Below are positions 23,856 to 31,875 of a stretch of 64,000 nt of DNA, one piece after another. Where the stretch lies: contig NZ_JAFMSS010000003.1 in NCBI RefSeq assembly GCF_017916295.1, positions 124,001 to 188,000 on the forward strand, in the 5' to 3' direction. The translations under genes were made by a program, and so were the position numbers. Origin of the DNA: Rubellimicrobium arenae (GTDB taxonomy: Bacteria > Pseudomonadota > Alphaproteobacteria > Rhodobacterales > Rhodobacteraceae). Numbering within the stretch: position 1 is the stretch's first letter; every line of letters starts with the position of its first letter. Under the pieces are notes generated by a model that was given only the letters and a program-made list of their open reading frames with translations, did no database searches and was not told the origin of the DNA.

Positions 23856-25268
23856 ATGACCCTGCACATCGCCTTCGACAACAGCTACGCGCGCCTGCCG
23901 GACCGGTTCTACGTCCGACAGGCGCCGGTTCCCGTGGCCGAGCCCCGGCTCCTGGCCCTCAATGAACCTCTGGCCCGGGACCTGGGCCTCGACCCTGCGG
24001 CCCTTGGTTCGCCGGAGGGGATCGCCATGCTGGCCGGGAACGCCGTGCCCGAGGGCGCGGAGCCCCTGGCGCAGGCCTACGCCGGGCACCAGTTCGGCGG
24101 CTGGAACCCCCAACTGGGCGACGGCCGTGCGATCCTTCTCGGCGAGGTCGTGGACCAGAGCGGCCAGCGCCGCGACATCCAACTCAAGGGCGCGGGCCGG
24201 ACGCCGTTCTCCCGCATGGGCGATGGCCGGGCCTGGGTCGGCCCCGTCCTGCGCGAGTTCGTCGTGTCCGAGGCCATGCACGCCATGGGCGTCCCGACCA
24301 CGCGCGCCCTGTCCGCCGTCGCCACGGGCGAGACGATCCGGCGGGAACGCGCCTACCCCGGCGCCGTGCTCGCCCGCGTGGCGTCGAGTCACATCCGCGT
24401 CGGCACATTCCAGTACTTTTATGCGCGCAACGACATGGAGGCGCTGGTCGCCCTGACCGAGCATGTGCTCCAGCGCCATTACCCCGGCGTCGAAGGGGCC
24501 ATGGGACTGCTTCGCGCCGTCGTGGACCGGCAGGCCCGGCTCGTGGCGCAATGGATGTCGCTGGGCTTCATTCACGGCGTGATGAACACCGACAACATGG
24601 CGGTCTCGGGCGAGACGATCGACTACGGCCCCTGCGCCTTCATGGACGCCTACCATCCCGATACGGTGTTCTCGTCCATCGACGCCTACGGGCGGTACGC
24701 CTATCGCCAGCAGCCGCAGGTCGCCGCCTGGAACCTCGCGCAGCTTGCCACGGCGCTTCTGCCGCTCATGGGCAACGAAGCCGCGATCCCCGAGGCGACC
24801 GAGGTCGTGCAGGGCCTGGCCGGCATCTATGCGGAGGAATGGACCCGCCGTTTCGCCGCCAAGCTCGGGCTCGATCCGGCCGACCCGGATGTGCAACCGC
24901 TCGCGACACGGCTCCTCGACCAGATGGCGGCCACCTGGGCCGACTTCACCCTCACCTTCCGGGCTCTGGCCGAAGACGGCGAGGTGCCTGCGGACCTGGC
25001 GGCGCAGCCCGCCTTCCAGGACTGGCGTCGGGACTGGGAGGCCAAGTCCCCGGACCGCGATGCGATGCGCGCCGCGAACCCGGCGATCATTCCCCGAAAC
25101 CACAGGGTCGAGGCGATGATCCAGGCGGCGGTCGCGGGCGACCTCGCCCCGCTCGATGAGCTTCGCGAAGCCCTGGCGCGTCCCTTCGACTCCGATTCCC
25201 GCTTCGACCATCTGCGCGTGCCCCCGCAGGAGGAGGAGCGCGTGGTCCAGACCTTCTGCGGGACGTGA
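23856..25268 (+). CDS. selO: Protein adenylyltransferase SelO
   Basis: SelO (YdiU/UPF0061) is a pseudokinase-fold enzyme that AMPylates proteins, acting in redox homeostasis. The 470-residue product shows the typical motifs in order: AYAGHQFGGWNPQLGDGRAILLGE (around 73-96, in two blocks), QLKGAGRTPFSRMGDGRA with the catalytic lysine, LREFVVSEAMHAMGVPTTRAL, HGVMNTDNMAVSGETIDYGPCAFMDAY (metal ligands) and the NPAIIPRNHRVE block near the C-terminus. It ends in CGT; bacterial SelO normally has Cys where animals have selenocysteine. A 10-bp GC hairpin (25269-25278 with 25287-25296) follows the stop, without a U tract. Confidence 0.96.
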   Translation: MTLHIAFDNSYARLPDRFYVRQAPVPVAEPRLLALNEPLARDLGLDPAALGSPEGIAMLAGNAVPEGAEPLAQAYAGHQFGGWNPQLGDGRAILLGEVVDQSGQRRDIQLKGAGRTPFSRMGDGRAWVGPVLREFVVSEAMHAMGVPTTRALSAVATGETIRRERAYPGAVLARVASSHIRVGTFQYFYARNDMEALVALTEHVLQRHYPGVEGAMGLLRAVVDRQARLVAQWMSLGFIHGVMNTDNMAVSGETIDYGPCAFMDAYHPDTVFSSIDAYGRYAYRQQPQVAAWNLAQLATALLPLMGNEAAIPEATEVVQGLAGIYAEEWTRRFAAKLGLDPADPDVQPLATRLLDQMAATWADFTLTFRALAEDGEVPADLAAQPAFQDWRRDWEAKSPDRDAMRAANPAIIPRNHRVEAMIQAAVAGDLAPLDELREALARPFDSDSRFDHLRVPPQEEERVVQTFCGT

Positions 25269-25296
25269 GACGGGCGGGACCCTGGCCCCGCCCGTC
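25269..25296. terminator. Candidate hairpin between convergent selO and cyclophilin genes
   Basis: Perfect 10-bp stem GACGGGCGGG with CCCGCCCGTC and an 8-nt loop, directly after the selO stop and 25 nt beyond the stop of the convergent cyclophilin gene. No U tract follows on either strand, so intrinsic termination is uncertain. Confidence 0.4.
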
Positions 25297-25320
25297 AGGT
25301 CGCGCGTGCTGCGCTGCCCG

Positions 25321-25866
25321 TTACTCGATCACCCGGACATCGGCGATGTGATCGGGCTCGCCCTCGACTTCGCCGTTGGGCCCGGTGCCCTTCTTGATCG
25401 CGTCGAGGATGTCGAGCCCCTCGGTCACTTCGCCCACGACGGTGTACTGGCCGTTGAGGTGCGGCGCGTCGGCGAACATGATGAAGAACTGCGAGTTGGC
25501 GCTGTTCGGGTCCGAGCTGCGGGCCATGCCGACCACGCCGCGCGTGAAGGGCCGGTCCGAGAACTCGGCCGGGAGGTCGGGGAGGTCCGAGCCGCCCATG
25601 CCCGCCATGGACAGGTCGCTGCCCATCTTGCCGTACTGCACGTCGCCGGTCTGGGCCATGAAGCCCTCGATGACGCGGTGGAAGACCACGTTGTCGTAGG
25701 CGTCCGACTTCGCCAGCTCCACGATCCGGGCGACGTGCTGCGGGGCGACGTCGTCCAGGAGATGGATCCGGATCGTCCCGTTCGCCTCGCCCGCCACGTC
25801 GAGCTCCAGGTCCGTGGCCAGGGCGGGGGTGCCCGCCAGCGCGAGGATGAGGGCCAGTCGCTTCAT
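25321..25866 (-). CDS. Periplasmic cyclophilin-type peptidyl-prolyl isomerase
   Basis: The 181-residue protein starts with a Sec signal peptide (MKRLALILALAGTPALA) and continues as one cyclophilin domain: NVVFHRVIEGFMAQTGD with the catalytic arginine, then SSDPNSANSQFFIMFADAPHLNGQYTVVGEV in pieces. It therefore acts in the periplasm. Its start codon overlaps the stop of the upstream cyclophilin gene by 4 nt (ATGA), so the two are co-translated. The copies share the same loop (MAQTGDV) and the SDLPDLPAEFS segment, which marks them as an ancient tandem duplication with one copy sent to the periplasm. Confidence 0.93.
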   Translation of the reverse strand: MKRLALILALAGTPALATDLELDVAGEANGTIRIHLLDDVAPQHVARIVELAKSDAYDNVVFHRVIEGFMAQTGDVQYGKMGSDLSMAGMGGSDLPDLPAEFSDRPFTRGVVGMARSSDPNSANSQFFIMFADAPHLNGQYTVVGEVTEGLDILDAIKKGTGPNGEVEGEPDHIADVRVIE

Positions 25867-26399
25867 TCGCTTGCTCCGCTCTGCTGGTCGTCGGCGGCGT
25901 CCGCCGCCACCCGCACGCGGATCATGCGGTCGGGGCTTGCCGGCGGCTCGCCGCGGGTGATCTTGTCCACGTGCTCCATGCCCGAGATCACGCGGCCGTA
26001 GACCGTGTACTGCCGGTTCAGGAAGTGGTTGTCCTTGAAGTTGATGAAGAACTGCGAGTTCGCGCTGTTCGGGTTCGAAGAGCGCGCCGCCCCCAGGGTG
26101 CCCCGGTCGTGCGGGACGCCGGAGAACTCGGCCGGGAGGTCCGGCAGGTCCGAGCCGCCCGTTCCGGCGCGCCGGATGTTGAAGCTCTTCTCCATGTTGC
26201 CGTTCTCGACGTCGCCGGTCTGGGCCATGAAACCCTCGATGACGCGGTGGAACGCCACGTTGTCGTAGGCGCCGCTGCGGGCCAGTTCCTTCATGCGCGC
26301 GCTGTGCTTGGGCGCCACGTCGGGCAGGAGCTCGATCACCACGGGACCATCCTTGAGGTCGATGATGATGGTGTTTTCCGGGTCCTTGATGTCGGCCAT
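25863..26399 (-). CDS. Cytoplasmic cyclophilin-type peptidyl-prolyl isomerase
   Basis: The 178-residue protein begins MADIKDPENTIIIDLKDGP with no signal peptide, so it should be cytoplasmic. It is a full cyclophilin domain (NVAFHRVIEGFMAQTGDVENG, RSSNPNSANSQFFINF). A longer frame to 26477 adds an Arg/Pro stretch without family similarity and leaves the ATG at 26399 as the likely start. It is the first gene of a two-cyclophilin operon and is divergent from pgk; the 125-nt region between them must hold both promoters, but I see no strong hexamers. Confidence 0.93.
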   Translation of the reverse strand: MADIKDPENTIIIDLKDGPVVIELLPDVAPKHSARMKELARSGAYDNVAFHRVIEGFMAQTGDVENGNMEKSFNIRRAGTGGSDLPDLPAEFSGVPHDRGTLGAARSSNPNSANSQFFINFKDNHFLNRQYTVYGRVISGMEHVDKITRGEPPASPDRMIRVRVAADAADDQQSGASE

Positions 26400-26524
26400 C
26401 GGGCCCTCCCTTTGTCTTGGACTGGCGCGTGATCTAGAGGGGCCCCGGGGCAAAGCCAATCCCGCCGTTGACCTCACGCCTGCGAGAGGCCACCTGTAGC
26501 CCAGCCAACAAGAGGGAGGCGCGC

Positions 26525-27712
26525 ATGGCCTGGAGATCGCTGAACGAGATGGACCTGCGCGGCAAGCGCGTGCTGACCCGCGTCGATCTCAACGTCCCCG
26601 TCGAGAATGGCCGCGTCACCGACACCACCCGAATCGACCGCATCGTCCCGACCGTGCAGGCCATCTTGGCCCAGGGCGGCAAGCCGATCCTCCTGGCCCA
26701 TTTCGGCCGGCCCAAGGGCCGTCCCGAGCCCACCATGTCGCTTCGGCAGGTCGTGCCCGCGCTGGAGCAGGCGCTGGGACAGCCCGTGGCCTTCGCCGAC
26801 GACTGCGTGGGCCCGCGGGCAGAGGCCGCCGTCGCCGCCCTGCCCCAGGGCGGCGTCCTCCTGCTCGAGAACACGCGGTTCCACGCTGAGGAGGAAAAGA
26901 ACGACCCCGGCTTTTCCGCCGCGATGGCGCGGCTCGGCGACGTGTACTGCAACGACGCCTTCAGCGCGGCTCACCGGGCGCATGCCTCGACCGAGGGGAT
27001 CGCGCGGCTCCTGCCCTCCTGCGCCGGCCTGCTCATGGCCGAGGAGCTGTCCGCGCTGGAAAAGGCGCTCGGCAGCCCGCAGCGCCCGGTCGTGGCGATC
27101 GTGGGGGGCTCCAAGGTCTCGACCAAGCTCGACCTGCTCGGCAATCTGGTGGGCAAGGTGAATCACCTCGTGATCGGAGGGGGCATGGCCAACACCTTCC
27201 TTCATGCCCAGGGCTATCCGGTCGGCCTGTCCCTGCACGAGCCCGACCTGGCCGAGACCGCCCTCACGATCCTGGCCAGGGCCGACGAGGCTGGGTGCGA
27301 GATCATCCTGCCCCGCGACATCATCGTGGCTAAGGAACTCAAGGCCGGCGCGACGGAAACGGTCATGGGACCCCATGATTGCCCGCCGGACCAGATGATC
27401 CTGGACATCGGCCCGGCCTCGGTCAGCTACATCGACACCGTGATGGGCCACGCCCGGACCCTGATCTGGAACGGCCCGGTCGGTGCCTTCGAGACCAAGC
27501 CCTTCGACGCCGGAACCCATGCCGTCGCCCGCAAGGCGGCCGAGCTGACGCAGGCCGGCAACCTCGTCTCGGTAGCGGGTGGCGGGGATACGGTCGCCGC
27601 GCTGAACGACACCGGCGTGACCGACCAGTTCTCCTATGTGTCCACGGCCGGTGGCGCGTTCCTCGAATGGATGGAAGGCAAGGAGCTGCCCGGCGTGGCC
27701 GCCCTGGGCTGA
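26525..27712 (+). CDS. pgk: Phosphoglycerate kinase
   Basis: Pgk interconverts 1,3-bisphosphoglycerate and 3-phosphoglycerate. The 395-residue enzyme has all hallmarks: RVLTRVDLNVPVENG at residues 14-28, the substrate loop HFGRPKG, ENTRFHAEEEKNDP, the hinge region, and the C-terminal nucleotide-binding GPVGAFE and SVAGGGDTVAAL. The start at 26525 follows GAGGGAGG. A GATCCGG/CCGGATC hairpin (27711-27733) straddles the stop region, without a U tract. The next gene, a class I aldolase, belongs to the same pathway and stands 123 nt downstream behind its own operator-like site. Confidence 0.97.
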   Translation: MAWRSLNEMDLRGKRVLTRVDLNVPVENGRVTDTTRIDRIVPTVQAILAQGGKPILLAHFGRPKGRPEPTMSLRQVVPALEQALGQPVAFADDCVGPRAEAAVAALPQGGVLLLENTRFHAEEEKNDPGFSAAMARLGDVYCNDAFSAAHRAHASTEGIARLLPSCAGLLMAEELSALEKALGSPQRPVVAIVGGSKVSTKLDLLGNLVGKVNHLVIGGGMANTFLHAQGYPVGLSLHEPDLAETALTILARADEAGCEIILPRDIIVAKELKAGATETVMGPHDCPPDQMILDIGPASVSYIDTVMGHARTLIWNGPVGAFETKPFDAGTHAVARKAAELTQAGNLVSVAGGGDTVAALNDTGVTDQFSYVSTAGGAFLEWMEGKELPGVAALG

Positions 27713-27759
27713 TCCGGACGGCCGGGCCGGATCGGCGAGGTCCGGCCCTCGGTTGCCCT

Positions 27760-27771
27760 GTTAGCGCTGCC
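27760..27771. promoter_or_regulatory. Degenerate LacI-type operator upstream of the aldolase gene
   Basis: GTTAGCGCTGCC matches 10 of 12 bases of the perfect palindrome GTTAGCGCTAAC found upstream of pdhA (29239-29250). Both have the central CG step typical of LacI-family sites. The left half and centre are intact; the right half has decayed. Position is 65 nt before the aldolase start codon. Confidence 0.45.
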
Positions 27772-27835
27772 GGACCATTGCCCCCCTCGCTCCCGCAGCA
27801 TAACCCTTCCGTGACCCATCAACGACGAGGCTGCC

Positions 27836-28759
27836 ATGACCATCACACCCATCGTCCAGTCGATCCTGAAGAACTACGAGGGCGAGAACCCCGGCGTGAA
27901 GGCCAACCTGGCCCGGATGCTGATGCAGGGCCGGCTGGCGGGCACGGGACGGATGGTCATCCTTCCCGTGGACCAGGGCTTTGAGCATGGGCCGGCGCGC
28001 AGCTTCGCCATCAACCCGGACGCCTACGACCCCCACTACCATTACCAGCTCGCCCTCGATGCGGGGCTGAGCGCCTATGCCGCCCCGCTCGGGCCGCTGG
28101 AGGCCGGGGCCGACACCTTCGCCGGGCAGCTCCCGCTCATCCTCAAGGTGAACTCCTCGAACTCCCTGCTGCCGGCCGCCTCGCCCAAGACGCAGGCGAT
28201 CACGGCGACCGTCGACGACGCGCTCCGGCTCGGCTGCTCGGCCATCGGCTTCACCATCTACCCGGGCAGCAGCCTGTCGCTCGAGATGTTCGAGGACATC
28301 GCCGAGATGCGCCGCGAAGCCGCCTCCAAGGGGGTCGCCACGGTGATCTGGTCCTATCCGCGGGGCGAGGATCTCGACAAGAACGGCGAAACGGCCGTGG
28401 ATGTGACCGCCTACGCCGCCCATATCGCGGCGCTGCTCGGCGCCCACATCATCAAGGTCAAGCTGCCCACCGACCACGTGAGCCAGCCCGAGGCGAAGAA
28501 GGTCTACGAGTCCGAGAAGATCGACGTGTCCACCCAGGCCGCGCGCGTCCGTCACGTCGTGCAGGCCTGCCTGGGCGGGCGGCGGATCGTCGTGTTCTCG
28601 GGCGGTGCCGCCAAGGGCGAGGACTCGGTGATTCAGGACGCCCGCAACATCCAGGCGGGCGGCGGCAACGGCTCGATCATCGGCCGGAACGTGTTCCAGC
28701 GCCCACGCAGCGAGGCCATCGCCCTGCTGGATCAGCTGGTCGGCATCTACACGGCCTGA
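27836..28759 (+). CDS. fbaB: Class I fructose-bisphosphate aldolase (archaeal/DhnA type)
   Basis: The 307-residue enzyme is the Schiff-base aldolase of the FbaB/DhnA family, not the zinc-dependent class II enzyme. Evidence includes VILPVDQGFEHGPARSF near residue 41, the TIM-barrel strand AIGFTIYPGSS, IWSYPRGE, and the lysine motif HIIKVKLPTD (Lys207/Lys209, one of which should form the Schiff base). The C-terminal phosphate-binding loops are VVFSGGAAKGE and GNGSIIGRNVFQRP. It splits or forms fructose 1,6-bisphosphate in glycolysis or gluconeogenesis. The adjacent pgk and the shared operator type with pdhA suggest coordinated carbon control. Confidence 0.94.
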   Translation: MTITPIVQSILKNYEGENPGVKANLARMLMQGRLAGTGRMVILPVDQGFEHGPARSFAINPDAYDPHYHYQLALDAGLSAYAAPLGPLEAGADTFAGQLPLILKVNSSNSLLPAASPKTQAITATVDDALRLGCSAIGFTIYPGSSLSLEMFEDIAEMRREAASKGVATVIWSYPRGEDLDKNGETAVDVTAYAAHIAALLGAHIIKVKLPTDHVSQPEAKKVYESEKIDVSTQAARVRHVVQACLGGRRIVVFSGGAAKGEDSVIQDARNIQAGGGNGSIIGRNVFQRPRSEAIALLDQLVGIYTA

Positions 28760-28765
28760 CGGCCA

Positions 28766-28786
28766 CCCCGCCCGTCATGGGCGGGG
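28766..28786 (+). terminator. Candidate terminator hairpin after the aldolase gene
   Basis: CCCCGCCC (28766-28773) pairs perfectly with GGGCGGGG (28779-28786) across a 5-nt loop, 7 nt after the stop. No U run follows immediately, so it may be a pause or 3'-end stabiliser rather than a full intrinsic terminator. Confidence 0.5.
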
Positions 28787-28925
28787 TCGCACGGCCGCCA
28801 TTCGTGGCAGTTTTGCGCCAGTTCCCGCATAGCCTCGGGCCGGCTCTCGCCAAGAGGGCCGGCCTTGTGCCATCGTGGGGCCATGCGCCCGCCAGAGGCG
28901 CCCAGGGCAGTGGAAACCATCCGCC

Positions 28926-29225
28926 ATGATCCGGAGCACGCGCGCGCCGCTCGGCTATCTGTCGTACATCGGCGGGATGAGCGCCCTTGCGCTCTACTTC
29001 GTCTTCGCAGCCGTTCAGGGGGACTACGGCGTCTTCCGACGGGCCGAGGTGGACGCCCAGGCCCTTCAGCTCAAGGTTCAGCTCGCCTCCATGTCGGCCG
29101 ACGTGGACCGGATGGAGAATCTGACGCGGCGCCTTTCGGACGATTACCTCGACCTCGACCTGCTCGACCAGCAGGTGCGCGACGTGCTGGGGATGGTCCG
29201 GCCGGACGAGATCGTCATTCGCTGA
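28926..29225 (+). CDS. ftsB: Septum formation initiator FtsB/DivIC family protein
   Basis: The 99-residue protein has a short cytoplasmic start, one transmembrane helix (about residues 12-30, SYIGGMSALALYFVFAAV), then a periplasmic coiled coil with regular hydrophobic positions (about 38-75) and a conserved tail QQVRDVLGMVRPDEIVI. This is the FtsB/DivIC fold that links FtsL and FtsQ in the divisome. In Rhodobacterales an ftsB-like gene commonly sits directly upstream of the pdh operon, as here. ATG 28926 was chosen because an upstream in-frame start adds only polar residues before the membrane helix. Confidence 0.85.
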   Translation: MIRSTRAPLGYLSYIGGMSALALYFVFAAVQGDYGVFRRAEVDAQALQLKVQLASMSADVDRMENLTRRLSDDYLDLDLLDQQVRDVLGMVRPDEIVIR

Positions 29226-29237
29226 GGTCACAGGCGC

Positions 29238-29251
29238 CGTTAGCGCTAACG
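29238..29251. promoter_or_regulatory. Perfect LacI-type palindrome upstream of pdhA
   Basis: CGTTAGCGCTAACG is a perfect 14-bp palindrome with a central CG step, 97 nt before the pdhA start. LacI-family regulators use such sites; in alphaproteobacteria CceR and PckR of this family control central carbon metabolism. Naming the regulator is inference. A weaker copy precedes the aldolase gene at 27760. Confidence 0.6.
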
Positions 29252-29348
29252 TCGCTGCACTGCGGCGGATGTCATCCCTCGCCAAGGCCCCTGGGGTCCG
29301 CTAAGTCGTCTTCTGACATTCGACAAAGGTCGAGGTAGGAGACACCAT

Positions 29349-30368
29349 ATGGCCACCGCGACAGCTGCGCAGACCGCCGAGCCCGGCCCCGAGTCCGGCG
29401 CGCTTCCCAACGTCTCACGGGACGAGCTTCTCAAGTTCTACCGGGAGATGCTTCTGATCCGCCGCTTCGAGGAGAAGGCGGGCCAGCTTTACGGGATGGG
29501 GCTGATCGGGGGTTTCTGCCACCTCTACATCGGCCAGGAGGCGGTCGTGGTCGGCCTGGAGGCCGCCGCCGAGGAAGGCGACAAGCGCGTCACCTCCTAC
29601 CGCGACCATGGCCACATGCTGGCCTGCGGGATGGACGCCAAGGGCGTGATGGCCGAGCTCACGGGCCGCGAAGGGGGCTACTCGAAGGGCAAGGGCGGCT
29701 CCATGCACATGTTCAGCAAGGAGCGGCACTTCTACGGCGGCCACGGGATCGTCGCGGCGCAGGTTCCGATCGGCGCGGGCCTTGCTTTCGCGGACAAGTA
29801 CCAGGGCAACGGCCGCGTGACCTTCACCTACTTCGGCGACGGCGCCGCCAACCAGGGCCAGGTCTACGAGACCTACAACATGGCCCAGCTCTGGCAGCTC
29901 CCGGTCGTCTTCGTCATCGAGAACAACCAGTACGCCATGGGCACCTCCGTCAAGCGGAGCACCATGTCCCGCACCTACTGGGAACGCGGCGCCGCCTACG
30001 GCATCGCGGGCGAGGAGGTGGACGGCATGGACGTCCTTGCCGTCAAGGCCGCCGGGGAACGCGCGGTCGAACACTGCCGCTCGGGCCAGGGTCCCTACAT
30101 CCTCGAGGTCAAGACCTATCGATATCGCGGCCACTCCATGTCGGACCCGGCCAAGTACCGGACCCGCGAGGAGGTGCAGAAGATGAAGGACGAGCGCGAC
30201 CCGATCGAGCATGTCCGTTCCATCCTTCTCACCGGCAACCACGCCAGCGAGGACGACCTCAAGGCCATCGACCGCGAGATCAAGGAGATCGTGAACGAAG
30301 CCGCCGAGTTCTCCAAGGAAAGCCCCGAGCCGGACGTGAGCGAGCTCTGGACCGACATCGTCGCCTGA
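29349..30368 (+). CDS. pdhA: Pyruvate dehydrogenase E1 component, alpha subunit
   Basis: E1 alpha, with E1 beta, decarboxylates pyruvate on TPP and hands the acetyl group to lipoyl-E2. The 339-residue subunit has HLYIGQEAVVVG, SYRDHGHMLACG, the phosphorylation-loop equivalent YRYRGHSMSDPAKYRT, and the TPP/Mg motif FGDGAANQGQVYETYNMA ending in IENN. It is the first gene of pdhA-pdhB-pdhC, with 21 nt to pdhB. GTAGGAG precedes the start. Upstream, a perfect LacI-type palindrome (29238) suggests carbon-source control. Confidence 0.97.
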   Translation: MATATAAQTAEPGPESGALPNVSRDELLKFYREMLLIRRFEEKAGQLYGMGLIGGFCHLYIGQEAVVVGLEAAAEEGDKRVTSYRDHGHMLACGMDAKGVMAELTGREGGYSKGKGGSMHMFSKERHFYGGHGIVAAQVPIGAGLAFADKYQGNGRVTFTYFGDGAANQGQVYETYNMAQLWQLPVVFVIENNQYAMGTSVKRSTMSRTYWERGAAYGIAGEEVDGMDVLAVKAAGERAVEHCRSGQGPYILEVKTYRYRGHSMSDPAKYRTREEVQKMKDERDPIEHVRSILLTGNHASEDDLKAIDREIKEIVNEAAEFSKESPEPDVSELWTDIVA

Positions 30369-30389
30369 ACGATCAGCCAAGGTACAAGT

Positions 30390-31865
30390 ATGGCCACCAA
30401 TATCCTGATGCCCGCCCTCTCTCCGACCATGGAAGAGGGTACGCTTGCCCGCTGGCTCAAGAAGGAGGGTGACACGGTCAAGTCCGGCGACATCCTCGCC
30501 GAAATCGAGACCGATAAGGCCACCATGGAATTCGAGGCGGTGGACGAGGGCACCCTCGGCAAGATCCTCGTGCCCGAGGGGACCGAGGGCGTGAAGGTGA
30601 ACGCCCCCATCGCCGTGCTTCTGGCCGAGGGCGAGGACGCCTCCGCCACCGTGGCGCCGACGGCCGGCCCGGGCTCGGCGGACCCCGAGGAGCGCGCCAA
30701 CCTGGCGCAGGCTCCGGTCGGGGATGTCCCAGGCACCGGCGACTCGCCCACCACGGTCGAGAAGAAGATGCCCGACCCGCAGGCCGAGGCGCCCGTCCCG
30801 GCCACCCCGGCCTCGCCCGTGACCCCCGGCGGCAATGGAGCCTGGCCGGCCGACAGGCTCGGCGATGTTCCCGAAGGCACGCCGACCAAGACCATGACGG
30901 TGCGCGAGGCTCTCCGCGAGGCCATGTCCGAGGAGATGCGCCGCGACGAGAGCGTCTTCCTCATGGGCGAGGAGGTGGGCGAATATCAGGGCGCCTACAA
31001 GATCTCGCAGGGGATGCTGGACGAGTTCGGGGCCAAGCGCGTCATCGACACGCCCATCACCGAGCATGGCTTTGCCGGCCTCGCCGTCGGCGCCGCCTTT
31101 GGCGGGCTCCGGCCCATCGTCGAGTTCATGACCTTCAACTTCGCCATGCAGGCCATGGACCACCTCATCAACTCGGCGGCCAAGACGCTGTACATGTCCG
31201 GCGGCCAGATGGGATGCCCCATCGTCTTCCGCGGTCCGAACGGCGCGGCAGCCCGCGTCGCGGCCCAGCACAGCCAGGACTTTGCAGCCTGGTACATGCA
31301 GGTGCCCGGCCTCAAGGTCGTGATGCCCTACTCCGCCTCGGACGCGAAGGGGCTGATGAAGACGGCGATCCGCGACCCGAACCCCGTCATCTTCCTCGAG
31401 AACGAGATCCTTTACGGCCGCTCCTTCGAGGTGCCGCAGACGGATGACTTCACCATCCCCTTTGGCAAGGCCAAGGTCGAACGGGTCGGCACCGACGTCA
31501 CCATTGTGAGCTTCGGGATCGGCATGACCTATGCGCTCCAGGCCGCCGAGGAACTGGCCAGTGAGGGGATCGAGGCCGAGGTCATCAACCTTCGCTCGCT
31601 CCGCCCGATGGACCTTCCCACCGTCATCGAGTCGGTTCGCAAGACCAACCGCTGCGTGACGATCGAGGAAGGCTGGCCCCAGGGCTCGGTGGGCTCCTAC
31701 ATCGGCTCGCAGATCATGCAGCAGGCGTTCGACCATCTCGACGCCCCGGTGATCTCGCTCAGCGGCAAGGACGTGCCCATGCCCTATGCGGCCAATCTCG
31801 AGAAACTCGCGCTCGTCACCGTGCCCGAGGTGATCGAGGCCGTGAAACAAGTCACCTATCGCTGA
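30390..31865 (+). CDS. pdhB: Pyruvate dehydrogenase E1 beta subunit with N-terminal lipoyl domain
   Basis: The 491-residue protein is E1 beta with an extra domain. Residues 1-80 form a complete lipoyl domain with the modification lysine in ETDKATMEF (Lys43), followed by an Ala/Pro/acidic linker (about 85-165) and then the E1 beta catalytic part (VREALREAMSEEMRRDESVFLMGEE onward, in two blocks). That part includes GANGAAARVAAQHSQ-like sequence and the C-terminal transketolase domain. A lipoyl domain on E1 beta occurs in several alphaproteobacteria. The domain is nearly identical to that of E2 encoded 10 nt downstream, so the two have been duplicated or homogenised. Confidence 0.97.
   Translation: MATNILMPALSPTMEEGTLARWLKKEGDTVKSGDILAEIETDKATMEFEAVDEGTLGKILVPEGTEGVKVNAPIAVLLAEGEDASATVAPTAGPGSADPEERANLAQAPVGDVPGTGDSPTTVEKKMPDPQAEAPVPATPASPVTPGGNGAWPADRLGDVPEGTPTKTMTVREALREAMSEEMRRDESVFLMGEEVGEYQGAYKISQGMLDEFGAKRVIDTPITEHGFAGLAVGAAFGGLRPIVEFMTFNFAMQAMDHLINSAAKTLYMSGGQMGCPIVFRGPNGAAARVAAQHSQDFAAWYMQVPGLKVVMPYSASDAKGLMKTAIRDPNPVIFLENEILYGRSFEVPQTDDFTIPFGKAKVERVGTDVTIVSFGIGMTYALQAAEELASEGIEAEVINLRSLRPMDLPTVIESVRKTNRCVTIEEGWPQGSVGSYIGSQIMQQAFDHLDAPVISLSGKDVPMPYAANLEKLALVTVPEVIEAVKQVTYR
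30393..30650 (+). repeat. Lipoyl-domain duplication, copy in pdhB (other copy 31879-32136)
   Basis: About 250 bp encoding the lipoyl domain are repeated in direct orientation in pdhC at 31879-32136. By eye more than 80 percent of bases agree, including long identical runs around ATGCCCGCCCT and the GGGACCGAGGGCGTGAAGGT segment. Differences fall mostly at third codon positions. The repeats are about 1.49 kb apart and could support recombination or gene conversion. Confidence 0.8.
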
Positions 31866-31875
31866 GGGACGCGAC

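Noticed and set aside
25180..25268. Selenocysteine codon at the SelO C-terminus
   Set aside because: The C-terminal residues read Cys-Gly-Thr with a sense Cys codon and a single TGA stop after Thr; there is no UGA in the Sec position and no SECIS-like need.
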